Assembly: GCA_020073615.1 (NCBI GenBank)
Contig: JAIQEX010000020.1
Coordinates: 1 to 64,000, forward strand
Direction: 5' to 3'
Length of the DNA stretch: 64,000 nt
Origin: Terriglobia bacterium
GTDB lineage: Bacteria > Acidobacteriota > Terriglobia > Bryobacterales > Bryobacteraceae
Part shown: positions 7,273 to 16,091 of the stretch, one piece after another
How the letters are laid out: the number at the start of each line of letters is the position of its first letter
How positions within the stretch are numbered: position 1 is the first letter of the stretch
The notes under the pieces: generated by a model
What the model was told of the DNA's origin: nothing
Database searches by the model: none
The model's input: only the letters and a program-made list of their open reading frames with translations
Made by a program: the position numbers and the translations under genes

Positions 7273-9189
7273 ATGTGTGGTATCGCGGGGTTTACACGCC
7301 TGAACGGGGCGGCTGACAGAGGCGTAGCGCATCGTATCGCCGGGAGCCTGTACCATCGCGGACCCGACCAGCAAGGGGTCTTCGAGGGCAGCGAAGCGAC
7401 GTTGTGCGCCGTGCGGCTGAAGATCATCGACCTCGAGGGCGGCGATCAGCCCATGTCGAGCGACGATGGCGATACCGTCATCGCCTTCAACGGCGAGGTT
7501 TACAATCACCGCGAAATCCGTGCGGAGTTGGAGGAAATGGGCCACCGTTTTCGGTCCAACTGCGACACGGAAACCGTGCTGCGGGCATTCCTCCAGTGGG
7601 ATACGGAATGCTTCTCGCGCATGCGGGGGATGTTCGCCGTGGCGCTGTGGACCGAGTCGCGCAAGCGGCTGGTGCTGGTGCGCGACCGCATGGGGATCAA
7701 GCCGCTGTATTACTGCCGGCGCGGCGGCGACGTCTGTTTTGGCTCGGAGCTGAAGGCCATTCTGGAGCATCCCGGCGTTTCGCGGCAGCTCGACCTGGAG
7801 GCCCTGGATACGTACCTTTCGGTGAACTACGTTCCGGGACCGCACACCCTGATCGAGGGCATCCGCAAAGTCCCGCCGGGGCACCTTCTGGAATGGCGGC
7901 ACGGCCGGCTCTGGATCGAGCGGTGGTGGAAACCGGCGGAGAAGACCGGGCGGCGGCACACCCTCGAATCGGCCAAGGAGGAGCTGGACTGGCTGCTGCG
8001 CGACTCGGTCCGCGAGCACCTGGCGGCCGACGTTCCGCTGGGTGTGTGGGCTTCCGGGGGCCTGGATTCCTCCACGATCCTGCACTACGCCGCCATGGCG
8101 GGCGCCGGGCGGCTGAAGACCTTCTCGGTTTCCTTTGCCGGGCGCAGCTTCGACGAAAGCCGGTACTTTCGCGAGATCGCGCGGTTGTACGGGACGGAGC
8201 ACCACGAGTTCGATCTGAACCCGGATGTGGAACTGCAGAGCGCGATCGAGGATTTCGCCTATTACTCGGATGAGCCAAGCGCCGATGCGGGCGCGCTGCC
8301 GGTGTGGTACCTCTCGCGCATGAGCCGCCGCCACGTCACGGTGGCGCTCTCCGGGGAAGGGGCGGACGAGCTTTTCGGCGGGTATGTCACCTATCTAGCC
8401 GACCGGCTGGCGCGGCCGTTCCGCCTGGTGCCGGGGGGGCTGCGGCGGCTGATGCGGGGCGCGCTAGACCGGTACCTGCCGGTTTCCGACGAGAAGATCA
8501 GCCTGGAGTACAAGCTGAAGCGCTGGATCGAAGGGAGCTGGCTACATCCCGACGAAGCGCACTTCTTCTGGAACGGGACGTTCTCCAATGCACAGCGGCA
8601 GCAGATCCGGCCCGGGGCGAACGGGAACGGGTTGCGCAGGCTGGTGGACCGCTTGGGGCTGGACGCGAGCGGCATCGTGGACCGGTATCTGCAAGTGGAT
8701 CAGAACTACTACCTGCCGGACGACATTCTGTACAAGACGGACCGCATGAGCATGGCGCATTCCCTCGAGGTGCGGCCGCCGTTTCTGGACCACCGCATCG
8801 TGGAGTTCGCCGCTTCCCTGCCCCAGAACCTGAAGATCCGGGGATTCCAGCAGAAGTTCGTCCTGAAGGAACTGATGCGCGGAAAGCTGCCGGAGGCGGT
8901 GCTCGATCGCCAGAAAGCCGGCTTCGATATTCCGACCCACGACTGGTTCCGCGGGACGCTGCGCGGTTTGTTGATGGACACGCTGACGCCGGAAGCGATC
9001 CGGGCGACGGGGATTTTCGACGCGGGCGCAATTCAATCGCTGGTACGCGATCATATGGAGAGGCGCATCAACGCCGGATATCACTTATGGGGCCTGCTGA
9101 CGCTTTTCCTGTGGATGAAGAGGTGGAAGGTGGAGATCGCGCCACCGGAAGCGGCGCGGGAAGCGGCTCGCGCGCTCGCTACCAGATAA
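7273..9189 (+). CDS. asnB: Asparagine synthase (glutamine-hydrolysing), AsnB family
   Basis: The 638-aa protein starts with MCGIAGF, so Cys2 becomes the N-terminal nucleophile of a class II glutamine amidotransferase. Residues 1 to about 190 form that domain (YHRGPDQQG; VIAFNGEVYNH; RDRMGIKPLYY). From about residue 215 follows the ATP-pyrophosphatase synthetase domain with the PP-loop ASGGLDSS near residue 260, SGEGADELFGGY and the closing MAHSLEVRPPFLD. It would transfer glutamine-derived ammonia to activated aspartate, or to a sugar or peptide carboxylate in some paralogues. The downstream glycosyltransferase gene overlaps its 3' end, and an O-antigen ligase lies beyond the phage cluster, so a role in surface-polysaccharide modification is also possible. 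Similar amidotransferases occur in exopolysaccharide loci. Confidence 0.9.
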   Translation: MCGIAGFTRLNGAADRGVAHRIAGSLYHRGPDQQGVFEGSEATLCAVRLKIIDLEGGDQPMSSDDGDTVIAFNGEVYNHREIRAELEEMGHRFRSNCDTETVLRAFLQWDTECFSRMRGMFAVALWTESRKRLVLVRDRMGIKPLYYCRRGGDVCFGSELKAILEHPGVSRQLDLEALDTYLSVNYVPGPHTLIEGIRKVPPGHLLEWRHGRLWIERWWKPAEKTGRRHTLESAKEELDWLLRDSVREHLAADVPLGVWASGGLDSSTILHYAAMAGAGRLKTFSVSFAGRSFDESRYFREIARLYGTEHHEFDLNPDVELQSAIEDFAYYSDEPSADAGALPVWYLSRMSRRHVTVALSGEGADELFGGYVTYLADRLARPFRLVPGGLRRLMRGALDRYLPVSDEKISLEYKLKRWIEGSWLHPDEAHFFWNGTFSNAQRQQIRPGANGNGLRRLVDRLGLDASGIVDRYLQVDQNYYLPDDILYKTDRMSMAHSLEVRPPFLDHRIVEFAASLPQNLKIRGFQQKFVLKELMRGKLPEAVLDRQKAGFDIPTHDWFRGTLRGLLMDTLTPEAIRATGIFDAGAIQSLVRDHMERRINAGYHLWGLLTLFLWMKRWKVEIAPPEAAREAARALATR

Positions 9190-10934
9190 TTGTCGTAGCC
9201 GTCGCAGCCCTGATTTTCCTGGGGTGCATCGTAAGTCCTCCGTCGCTGATGGACGACGTGGACGCGGTGCAGGCGCAGATTGCGCGCAACATGTTGCAAT
9301 CGGGCGACTGGGTGACGGCGCACCTGGACGGAATTCCCTACCTGGAAAAATCCCCGTTGAAGTACTGGATGATCGCGGTGTCCTTCATGATCTTCGGGGT
9401 GCACGACTGGGCGGCGCGGATTCCGATCGCGCTGGGGACGGTGCTGTTGTGCTGGACGACGGCGCGGTTCGGCGCGTGGGCGTTCGGGCGGCGGGCGGGC
9501 CTGTATTCGGGCATTGCGCTCGGGACCAGCGTGGGCGTGTTTCTGTTCACGCGGTTCTTGATTCCGGATGTGATTCTGACGCTAGCGATCACGGTGGCGC
9601 TATGGGGCCTGGTGCGCGCGCTGGATGAGGAGGAACGGCATCCGGGGCGGTGGGCGCTGGCGATGTGGGCGGCCATGGGGACGGGCCTGCTGCTGAAGGG
9701 GCTGATCGCCGCGGTGTTTCCCGTGGCGGCGGGGCTGTTGTACCTGTATTTCACACGGCAACTGTTCTTGCGGAAGACGTGGAAGCGGCTGAAACCAGTT
9801 ACCGGGGTGGCGCTGTTCCTGCTGATCGCGGCGCCGTGGCACGTGATGGCCACGCTGCACAATCCACCCTACCTGGATTTCACGATGCACAGCGAGAGGG
9901 GCGCGTATCACGGGTTCTTTTGGTTCTATTTCATCAACGAGCACTTACTGCGCTTTCTGAACCTGCGGTATCCGCGGGACTACAACACGGTTCCGCGGCT
10001 GTACTTCTGGCTGTTTCACCTGCTGTGGCTGTTTCCGTGGAGCGTTTATTTTCCGGCGGCAGTGCGGCTGAGCTACGGGAAGAAGGACCGGGCGTCGAGA
10101 GTGCGGCTGCTGGCGCTGTGCTGGAGCGGCTTCATCCTGGTGTTCTTCACGTTTTCGACGACGCAGGAGTACTATTCGATGCCGTGCTATCCGGCGCTGG
10201 CGCTGCTGCTGGGTGCGGCGATGGCGAGCGGGGACGGCGTGCTGCGCTGGGGCACCAAGGCGATCGCGGTAGTGGCGACGCTGGGGGCGGCAACGGTGGG
10301 AGCGATCCTGTGGATGGTGCGGGGGGTGGCGACGCCGGGGGATATCGCGTCGGCCTTGCGGCAGAATGCGGACGTGTATGCGGTATATACGCTGTCGCTG
10401 GGGCACATGTCGGACCTGACGCTGCGGTCGTTCGCGTATTTGCGGCTGCCGCTGGCGGTGGCGGGGGTGGCGCTGGCCATCGGGGCTATCGGGGCATGGC
10501 GGCACAGGGGGGTGCCGTTGGCCGCGGTGGCGGCGATGATGGTTTTGTTTTTCCATGCGGCGAGGCTGGCGCAAGGAGTGTTCGATCCGTATATGTCGTC
10601 GCGGCCGCTGGCGGAGGCGCTGCTGGAGGCGCCCGCGGGCAAACTGATTGTGGACGACCAGTACTACACGTTTTCGTCGATTTTCTTCTACACGAATCGG
10701 CGCGCGCTGTTACTGAACGGGCGGGTCAACAACCTGGAGTATGGGTCGTATGCGCCGGGCGCTCCGCAGGATGTGTTTATCGACGACCGCGAGCTCGCGC
10801 GATTGTGGGCGGGGCCGGAGCGCTACTACCTGGTAGCGGAAGGACCGAAGCTACTGCGTCTGGAGAAGCTAACCAACAAACCGTTTCACGTGAAACAATC
10901 GAGCGGCGGAAAATTCCTGGTCACCAATCAATAA
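9123..10934 (+). CDS. ArnT-like / PMT-family membrane glycosyltransferase
   Basis: I place the start at GTG 9123, inside the end of asnB; the 876-aa ORF in the track includes an antisense-like extension. The roughly 603-aa protein has a hydrophobic N-terminal helix (IIVVAVAALIFLGCIVS), the PMT/ArnT acidic motif in the first periplasmic loop (PSLMDDVDAVQAQIARNM), the loop motif GIPYLEKSPLKYW, about ten further membrane helices and a small C-terminal periplasmic domain from about residue 505. GT83/GT39 enzymes move a sugar from an undecaprenyl-phosphate donor onto lipid A, protein or another glycan. The overlap with asnB suggests co-translation. The exact start is uncertain because no ATG is available. 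Confidence 0.82.
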   Translation: MEGGDRATGSGAGSGSRARYQIIVVAVAALIFLGCIVSPPSLMDDVDAVQAQIARNMLQSGDWVTAHLDGIPYLEKSPLKYWMIAVSFMIFGVHDWAARIPIALGTVLLCWTTARFGAWAFGRRAGLYSGIALGTSVGVFLFTRFLIPDVILTLAITVALWGLVRALDEEERHPGRWALAMWAAMGTGLLLKGLIAAVFPVAAGLLYLYFTRQLFLRKTWKRLKPVTGVALFLLIAAPWHVMATLHNPPYLDFTMHSERGAYHGFFWFYFINEHLLRFLNLRYPRDYNTVPRLYFWLFHLLWLFPWSVYFPAAVRLSYGKKDRASRVRLLALCWSGFILVFFTFSTTQEYYSMPCYPALALLLGAAMASGDGVLRWGTKAIAVVATLGAATVGAILWMVRGVATPGDIASALRQNADVYAVYTLSLGHMSDLTLRSFAYLRLPLAVAGVALAIGAIGAWRHRGVPLAAVAAMMVLFFHAARLAQGVFDPYMSSRPLAEALLEAPAGKLIVDDQYYTFSSIFFYTNRRALLLNGRVNNLEYGSYAPGAPQDVFIDDRELARLWAGPERYYLVAEGPKLLRLEKLTNKPFHVKQSSGGKFLVTNQ

Positions 10935-11030
10935 AAAAGTTCTTGCCTCTGTTTTCAATCATTTGAGCAGATAAGTGGGGCATGGCGGGAGAGGGCGGAT
11001 GTTACTCTCAAGTCAGGAGAACAGTTGCGC

Positions 11031-11060
11031 GGCTTCGCGGATTTCGCGAGGCCTTTTTTT
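11031..11060 (+). terminator. Rho-independent terminator directly before the phage cluster
   Basis: GGCTTCGCG pairs with CGCGAGGCC (one G-T wobble) around a 5-base loop, followed by seven Ts ending at 11060. The first ATG of the phage cluster is the next base. It may end asnB/glycosyltransferase transcription, or act as an attenuator for the phage operon. Confidence 0.7.
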
Positions 11061-11408
11061 ATGGGCACAACGACACTGAAATCACAAGAGAAGTCCGAAG
11101 ATAAGGCTTCCAAGAAACCCCGGGAGAGGGCATCAAAACTGACGGCGAAGAAGGCTCCCAGACCTTGCCGGGAGTGCAGCCGCTGGAACGAGATCAAGCA
11201 GAGACTTCGTGTTACCGAAGTGCTAGAGGATTCCATCGAGAAGGTGAAGAAGAAGCTTACGTCGGAGGAGTTCAAGCCGACGGTAGCCGACTATTTGAAG
11301 CTCCTGCAGGTAGAGAAGGATCTGGAGCGCGAGTTCGAGGACGGGAGTCCGAAGGAGATCGAGGTCACATGGGTCGAACCGTTAGTGACGTCCGACCCAA
11401 GCGCGTAG
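11061..11408 (+). CDS. Small-terminase-like phage protein (tentative)
   Basis: The 115-aa product (MGTTTLKSQEKS) has a Lys/Arg-rich N-terminal third (KPRERASKLTAKKAPRP) followed by a helical acidic half (VTEVLEDSIEKVKKKLTSEE; DYLKLLQVEKDLEREFEDG). Position directly before the large terminase, size and charge pattern fit a small terminase subunit, but no signature confirms it. The track ORF begins at an upstream TTG (11025) whose codons lie inside the terminator stem, so I prefer ATG 11061, with GAGG about nine bases upstream. Its 3' end overlaps the terL start by 40 bases. Confidence 0.55.
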   Translation: MGTTTLKSQEKSEDKASKKPRERASKLTAKKAPRPCRECSRWNEIKQRLRVTEVLEDSIEKVKKKLTSEEFKPTVADYLKLLQVEKDLEREFEDGSPKEIEVTWVEPLVTSDPSA

Positions 11409-12676
11409 AGATAACTTACCGCCCGTTGCCTTCACAGAAGCGGTTTCATCAACTGGATGGCCGCTTCAAGGGCTTTTCAGGACCGATTGGAAGCGGCAAG
11501 AGCCAGGCGCTCTGCCAGGAGGCTATACGGCTAAGTTACCTGAATCCGGGACGGATGGGGCTGCTGGGCGCGCCAACGTACCCAATGCTGCGAGATGCCA
11601 CGCAAGCAACGCTGTTCGAGATTCTGGAGGGAAGCAGGATCGCGTACGACCACAGTAAGGCAGAGAACGTAGTAGTTATCAAAGACACCCGTTCACGAAT
11701 ACTGTTCAGGCCGGTGGATGAGTTTGAACGGCTGCGCGGGACTAACCTGGCATGGTTCGGGCTGGACGAGTTGACTTACACGCAGGAGGAGGCGTGGCTG
11801 CGGCTGGAGGGGCGGCTGCGCGATCCCAAAGCTACGCGGCTTTGCGGATTCGCGGTGTGGACGCCGAAGGGTTACGACTGGGTGTACCGGAGGTTCATCG
11901 CCGACAAGGTGGGGGGATACCAGACGGTGCTGGCGAGGCCGTTTGAGAACCGGTACCTGCTGGACCGCATACCGGATTTCTACGACCACCTGAAGGACAG
12001 TTACGACCAGAAGTTTTATGAGCAGGAAGCGCTGGGGTCGTATCTGAACATGACCGGCGGGACGGTGTACAGCACATTCTCGCGGGGCACACATATCACG
12101 GAGTTGAGCGTACTGCCGCATTTACCGCTGTTCTGGACGATGGATTTCAACGTGGATCCGATGAGCTCGCTGATTGTGCAGATGGCGTACGGGAAGGTGC
12201 GGGTGCTGGACGAGATCGTGCTGCGGAATGCCACCACGAACGAGGCGTGCGAGGAGTTTCTGAAGCGGTATCCGAAGCACGATGCGGGGGTGGTGGTATA
12301 CGGGGACGCTTCGGGATTCCACAACCAGACGACGGGGGCGTCGGATTACGAGATGGTGCGGGAATACTTTCAGATCCACTCGACGACGCCGGTGCAGTAC
12401 CGGGTACCGAAGTCGAATCCCAGCGTACGGGAGCGCATCAACCTGACCAATGCGAGGCTGCTTTCGGCGGCGGGGGAGGTTGGGCTGGCGGTGGACAAGA
12501 AGTGCAAGGAGCTGATCAAAGACTTCGAGCAGGTGGCCTATAAGGCCGAGACGAACCTGATCGACAAGGACCGGGACCGGCTGCGGACCCATCTGTCGGA
12601 TGCGCTGGGGTATCTGTTGTGGCAGGAGTGCCGGGCGCTTCCGGTGGTGGGGGAGAGGCCGCAGAGGTTGTTCTAG
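11369..12676 (+). CDS. Phage terminase large subunit
   Basis: The 435-aa protein starts at MGRTVSDVRP; the 503-aa track ORF is extended into the previous gene in the wrong frame. The N-terminal packaging ATPase has Walker A GPIGSGKS (about residue 34), the family's GAPTYPMLRDAT segment and Walker B WFGLDEL. The C-terminal nuclease has MDFNVDPM, VVYGDASG and HLSDALGYLLW, which supply the metal-binding aspartates of an RNase H-like fold. It would cut and pump DNA into proheads. All key motifs are present, so the enzyme looks functional. The ATG follows a GGAG. Confidence 0.92.
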   Translation: MGRTVSDVRPKRVEITYRPLPSQKRFHQLDGRFKGFSGPIGSGKSQALCQEAIRLSYLNPGRMGLLGAPTYPMLRDATQATLFEILEGSRIAYDHSKAENVVVIKDTRSRILFRPVDEFERLRGTNLAWFGLDELTYTQEEAWLRLEGRLRDPKATRLCGFAVWTPKGYDWVYRRFIADKVGGYQTVLARPFENRYLLDRIPDFYDHLKDSYDQKFYEQEALGSYLNMTGGTVYSTFSRGTHITELSVLPHLPLFWTMDFNVDPMSSLIVQMAYGKVRVLDEIVLRNATTNEACEEFLKRYPKHDAGVVVYGDASGFHNQTTGASDYEMVREYFQIHSTTPVQYRVPKSNPSVRERINLTNARLLSAAGEVGLAVDKKCKELIKDFEQVAYKAETNLIDKDRDRLRTHLSDALGYLLWQECRALPVVGERPQRLF

Positions 12677-12709
12677 GGAGCGACCGGGGGCGCGGAGGAG
12701 AAAACATTG

Positions 12710-12795
12710 TTCACCGCCGAGACGCAGAGACGCCGAGGAAAAGCAGGTAAGGCAAGTCACGCCCGTTCTCGGCGCCTCCGCCTCTCGGCGGTGAA
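12710..12795. repeat. Imperfect 28-bp inverted repeat, dispersed MITE/REP-like element
   Basis: A left arm starting TTCACCGCCGAGA (12710-12737) and a right arm ending TCTCGGCGGTGAA (12768-12795) match over 28 bp with three or four mismatches around a 30-bp spacer. The sequence style (CCGCCGAGACGCAGAGACGC) is that of short GAG/CAGAG-rich elements scattered between genes in many soil bacteria. Further GCAGAGGAAGCAGAG-like words follow to about 12830. It fills most of the 190-bp gap between terL and portal and has no coding potential. Confidence 0.7.
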
Positions 12796-12866
12796 TAAAG
12801 AACGCTGAGGGCGCAGAGGAAGCAGAGAAGGCGGGCGGGGGAGCGAAGGGGACGACGGAATTGAGT

Positions 12867-14243
12867 ATGGAAAACATCAACCGGGAGCATCCGGAGTATG
12901 TCGCGCGCAAGGCGATGTGGAGACAGTACAAAGACCTGTACGCGGGCGGCGAACAGTTGCGGGCGAGTGCCGCGGAATACCTGGTGCGGAGACATAAGGA
13001 GCCGGGGGAGGTGTACCAGGAACGGCTGAACCGGGTGTTCTACCAGAACTACATCGGCTCGATCATCGACTGGTATTCGGCGACACTGATGCGGCGCGAG
13101 CCGGTGCTGCTGTTTGAGGGGAGCGACGCGGCGGCGAAGGGGTTCTACAACGTGCTGGGGGAGGACTGCGACCTGAAAGGGACGAATCTCAGCGAGTTTT
13201 TCCGGCAGCGGTTCGTGGAGATGGCGGTGTGCGGGAGCAGTTACATCGTGGTGGACTTTCCGCGTGGGGGAGGCGGGGACAGGCCGGCGCCGCTGACACG
13301 GGCGGAAGAGGACGCCTCGGGCAGATCGCGGGCGTACCTGGTGGATTACGGGCCGGACGAGGTCATCAACTGGAGCTACGACCAGACGGGCGGGCTGGAA
13401 TGGGCGGTGATCCGGACGTCGTGCCTGCAGCAGTCGAAGGTGACGGACGCGAAGTGGGAGAAGGAGACGCGATGGATTTACTACGATCGCGAAAACTTCC
13501 AGGTATTCCGGAAGAGGCGCGAGGAGAGCGCGATCGAGCTGGTGGACGAAGGGCGGCACGGCCTGGCGGCGCTACGGCGGGTGCCGATGTTTCAGATGAA
13601 GGTGAGCGAGGGGCTGTGGCTGATGAACAAGTCGGCGCTGCTGCAGATGGAGCACTTCAACAAATCGAATGCGCTTTCGTGGGCGCTGACGATGGGGCTG
13701 TTCGCGACCCCGGTCGTATATTCGGACCGCGAATGGAACCAGATTGTGGGCGAATCCTATTACATCCAACTGGGGCCCAACGATAAGTTCGGGTGGACGG
13801 AGCCGGAGGGAAAGGTCTACCAGATCGCGGCGGACAACCTGGTGCAGCTCAAGGACGAGATTTACCGGGTTTGCTACCTGATGAACCAGGCGGGGAGCTC
13901 GAGCGGACTGAACCAGTCGGGGCTGAGCAAGCAGATGGATTTCGCGACGACGCAGGAGGTACTGCGGGCGTACGGCGATGCGGTGAAGGAGAGCCTGAAG
14001 CAGGTGTTGTGGGCGATCGCGGCGGCGCGGCAGGACGGGGTATCGATCGACGTACAGGGGCTGGACGAGTTCGACATCAACGCGCTGGGCGGGGAGTTGG
14101 ACGATGCCAAGAAGCTGCTGGATCTGGGGATCGGGTCGGAGACGCTGAAGAAGCAGGTGTTCAAGAAGCTGGCGTTCAAGTACCTGTGCGACGCACGGCA
14201 GGAGATTAAGAACAGGGTGGCGGAAGAGATCGACGGGGGGTGA
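12867..14243 (+). CDS. Phage portal protein (DUF4055-like)
   Basis: The 458-aa protein begins at MENINREHPEYV; a TTG six bases upstream is also possible. The N-terminal stretch YLVRRHKEPGEVYQERLNRV followed by DWYSATLMRREPVL resembles DUF4055-type portal proteins, and the order terL-portal-scaffold-capsid supports the call. The middle has mixed beta structure around a W- and Y-rich core (WSYDQTGGLEWAVIRT; WIYYDRENFQVF), and the end is helical (LSKQMDFATTQEVLRAYGDA). Portals form the dodecameric channel through which DNA enters. Length is normal and there are no stops or frameshifts. Confidence 0.82.
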   Translation: MENINREHPEYVARKAMWRQYKDLYAGGEQLRASAAEYLVRRHKEPGEVYQERLNRVFYQNYIGSIIDWYSATLMRREPVLLFEGSDAAAKGFYNVLGEDCDLKGTNLSEFFRQRFVEMAVCGSSYIVVDFPRGGGGDRPAPLTRAEEDASGRSRAYLVDYGPDEVINWSYDQTGGLEWAVIRTSCLQQSKVTDAKWEKETRWIYYDRENFQVFRKRREESAIELVDEGRHGLAALRRVPMFQMKVSEGLWLMNKSALLQMEHFNKSNALSWALTMGLFATPVVYSDREWNQIVGESYYIQLGPNDKFGWTEPEGKVYQIAADNLVQLKDEIYRVCYLMNQAGSSSGLNQSGLSKQMDFATTQEVLRAYGDAVKESLKQVLWAIAAARQDGVSIDVQGLDEFDINALGGELDDAKKLLDLGIGSETLKKQVFKKLAFKYLCDARQEIKNRVAEEIDGG

Positions 14244-14250
14244 GAAGACA

Positions 14251-14363
14251 GGGGCCGGGGGCCAGGGGCCAGGGGCTGGGGGCCAGGGGCCAGGGGCCGG
14301 GGGCCGGGGGCCGGGGGAAGGTGGCCTTCGGCTGCTTTTTTTGGGCTCGCTGCGCTCGCGGGG
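14251..14363. repeat. G-rich composite repeat, copy 1 (upstream of scaffold gene)
   Basis: Runs of GGGGCC and GGGGCCAG repeat about ten times (14251-14318), then a CTTCGG stem and T-run, then GGGCTCGCTGCGCTCGCGGG. The same three blocks in the same order and orientation recur at 15952-16042 after the capsid gene. The G-runs could form quadruplex structures. It lies in the 158-bp gap between portal and scaffold genes. Confidence 0.75.
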
Positions 14364-14401
14364 GGCCGGGTGGAATCAAGAGTAGGGAAGACAGGAGAGT
14401 T

Positions 14402-14953
14402 ATGGACGGAATCGACATTCAAGGGATCGTGCGGCAGGCGATCCAGGAGTTCGTGAACAACGAGCAGGCGAAGAATGAGCCGGCGCACAGGGCGGAACTG
14501 GTTGAAGAGCGCAAGCGGAGAGAGCAACTGGAGCGCCGGATGAACGAATTGGTGGCGGAGAACAAGCACAGCCGGCAGGTGGCGGCGGAAGCGGAACGAG
14601 GGTCGGCGGTGAGGGCGGAATTGCAGCGGCTGGGCGTGGCCAAGATCGACCTGGCGTTCAAGGCAGTACAGGACGGGATCGTGCGCACGGAGGATGGGCG
14701 GCTGGTGGCCAAGGGCGAGAGCGGGGAGATGCCGGTGAAGGAATATCTCACGGCGTTCGTCAACGAGAATCCGGAATTTTTGCCGGCGCGCATCGCGGGG
14801 GGGACCGGGATGACGGCGACCCTGAAGGCCCCGGCAACGGGACGGGAGACGGTGAGCATGGAACAGATCCGTCCGGGGATGAGCGCGGAAGAGATGCAGC
14901 GGGTACGAGAGGAAATCGTGCGCGTAGCGTCGCAGACCCTGAAGGGCCTGTAG
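14402..14953 (+). CDS. Putative capsid scaffolding protein
   Basis: The 183-aa protein starts at MDGIDIQGIVRQAI with a GGAG ribosome site. Residues 1-80 are strongly helical and charged (ERKRREQLERRMNELVAENK), the typical coiled coil of phage scaffolds. The middle (LGVAKIDLAFKAVQDG) and the C-terminal end (MSAEEMQRVREEIVRVASQT) are also helical. Position immediately before the capsid gene is decisive; no protease motif is visible, so it is probably not a protease-scaffold fusion. Scaffold proteins direct prohead assembly and then leave. Confidence 0.7.
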   Translation: MDGIDIQGIVRQAIQEFVNNEQAKNEPAHRAELVEERKRREQLERRMNELVAENKHSRQVAAEAERGSAVRAELQRLGVAKIDLAFKAVQDGIVRTEDGRLVAKGESGEMPVKEYLTAFVNENPEFLPARIAGGTGMTATLKAPATGRETVSMEQIRPGMSAEEMQRVREEIVRVASQTLKGL

Positions 14954-15040
14954 AGAAGTACCGGCGCTAAGAGGGAACCGGCGGAAGGGCCGCCGGCGCT
15001 AGTGGCGGCGGCAAGAACAACCAAGAAAGAAGGAGAAAAG

Positions 15041-15952
15041 ATGGCAGCAATAACCTCAACAAACGTCGCTAACGCGATCGTGAAGCTGGTGGCGGCGGAC
15101 GCATTGCCGGTGCTGGTAGGAAACCTGGTGATGGGGAACCTGGTGAATCGGGATTACGAGCCGGTGCTGGCGCAGGCCGGCGACACGATAAACGTGCCGA
15201 TTCCGCCCGTGATGGTGGCCAACAACATCCTGGAAGGCGGGACGGTGCAGACGCAGAATCCGAGTCTGGGGAACGCGCAGATCGTGCTGAACACGCACGC
15301 GGAGGCGACGTTCCAGATTCCGGACGTGACCAAGGTGCTGGCGGTTCCGGATCTGTTGAAGATCTACATGCAACCGGCGGTGGCGGCGATCGCGCAGAGA
15401 GTGGAGAGCGATCTACTGAGTCTGTACGCGGGATTCACGGCGAACGCCGCGGTGGGAACGCCGGGGACGCCGATCACGGAAGCGACGATCGACGCGGCGG
15501 AAACGGCGCTGTTTCTGTCGAAGATTCCGCCGAGCGAGCAGAAGTTCATGGTGGTGGATGCGGCGACGTATTCGACGTGGCGGCAGATCCCGCGGTTCAG
15601 CGAATTCCAGACCGCGGGGGACGCGGGGCTACGGGCGATCGTGGACGGGACGGTGGGGAAGGTGAAAGACTTCTTCGTGTTCCGTTCGCAATTCGTGCCG
15701 AAGACGGGGAGCACCCCGGTAACGACGCACAACATTGCGTTCGCGAAGGACGGTCTGGGGCTGGTGATCCGGCGGCTGCCGCAACCGCTGCCGGGGACGG
15801 GCGCCATTGCGGAGTATGCCGAGCTGGGCAACTTCGGGATGCGCGTGGTGATGAGCTACCAGCCGAACACACTGGCCCAACAGTTCACGGTGGATATTCT
15901 GTACGGCTGCGGCGTGCTGCGGAATGCGTCGGGCGTGCAGGTGAATACGTAG
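15041..15952 (+). CDS. Major capsid protein
   Basis: The 303-aa protein starts at MAAITSTNVANAI, preceded by AAGGAG seven bases upstream, one of the best ribosome sites in the cluster, as expected for the most abundant protein. Features are those of HK97-fold coats of the P22-gp5-like type: N-terminal helix, the early segment NRDYEPVLAQAGDTINVPIP, a long spine-like helix (VAAIAQRVESDLLSLYAGFT), ATIDAAETALFLSKIPPSEQ, and a beta-rich P-domain end (GMRVVMSYQPNTLAQQFTVD). A 7-bp perfect hairpin (CCGGCGG/CCGCCGG, 14978-14996) lies in the leader and may stabilise or attenuate the message. There is no sign of a cleaved delta domain. Confidence 0.82.
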   Translation: MAAITSTNVANAIVKLVAADALPVLVGNLVMGNLVNRDYEPVLAQAGDTINVPIPPVMVANNILEGGTVQTQNPSLGNAQIVLNTHAEATFQIPDVTKVLAVPDLLKIYMQPAVAAIAQRVESDLLSLYAGFTANAAVGTPGTPITEATIDAAETALFLSKIPPSEQKFMVVDAATYSTWRQIPRFSEFQTAGDAGLRAIVDGTVGKVKDFFVFRSQFVPKTGSTPVTTHNIAFAKDGLGLVIRRLPQPLPGTGAIAEYAELGNFGMRVVMSYQPNTLAQQFTVDILYGCGVLRNASGVQVNT

Positions 15953-16042
15953 GGGCCAGGGGCCAGGGGCCGGGGGCCGGGGGCCGGGGGAGTGTTGGGC
16001 CCTTCGGGCCCGGCTTCCTTTGGGCTCGCTGCGCTCGCGGGG
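15952..16042. repeat. G-rich composite repeat, copy 2 (downstream of capsid gene)
   Basis: This second copy repeats the GGGGCC/GGGGCCAG array (15952-15991), followed by the hairpin GGGCCCTTCGGGCCC and then GGGCTCGCTGCGCTCGCGGG. It begins at the last base of the capsid stop codon. Together with copy 1 it brackets the scaffold-capsid pair in direct orientation. Confidence 0.75.
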
Positions 16043-16091
16043 TTGGGGGCCGGGCTTCCGGCGCCAAGAGCTCGGACATTTATAGCAGGGG

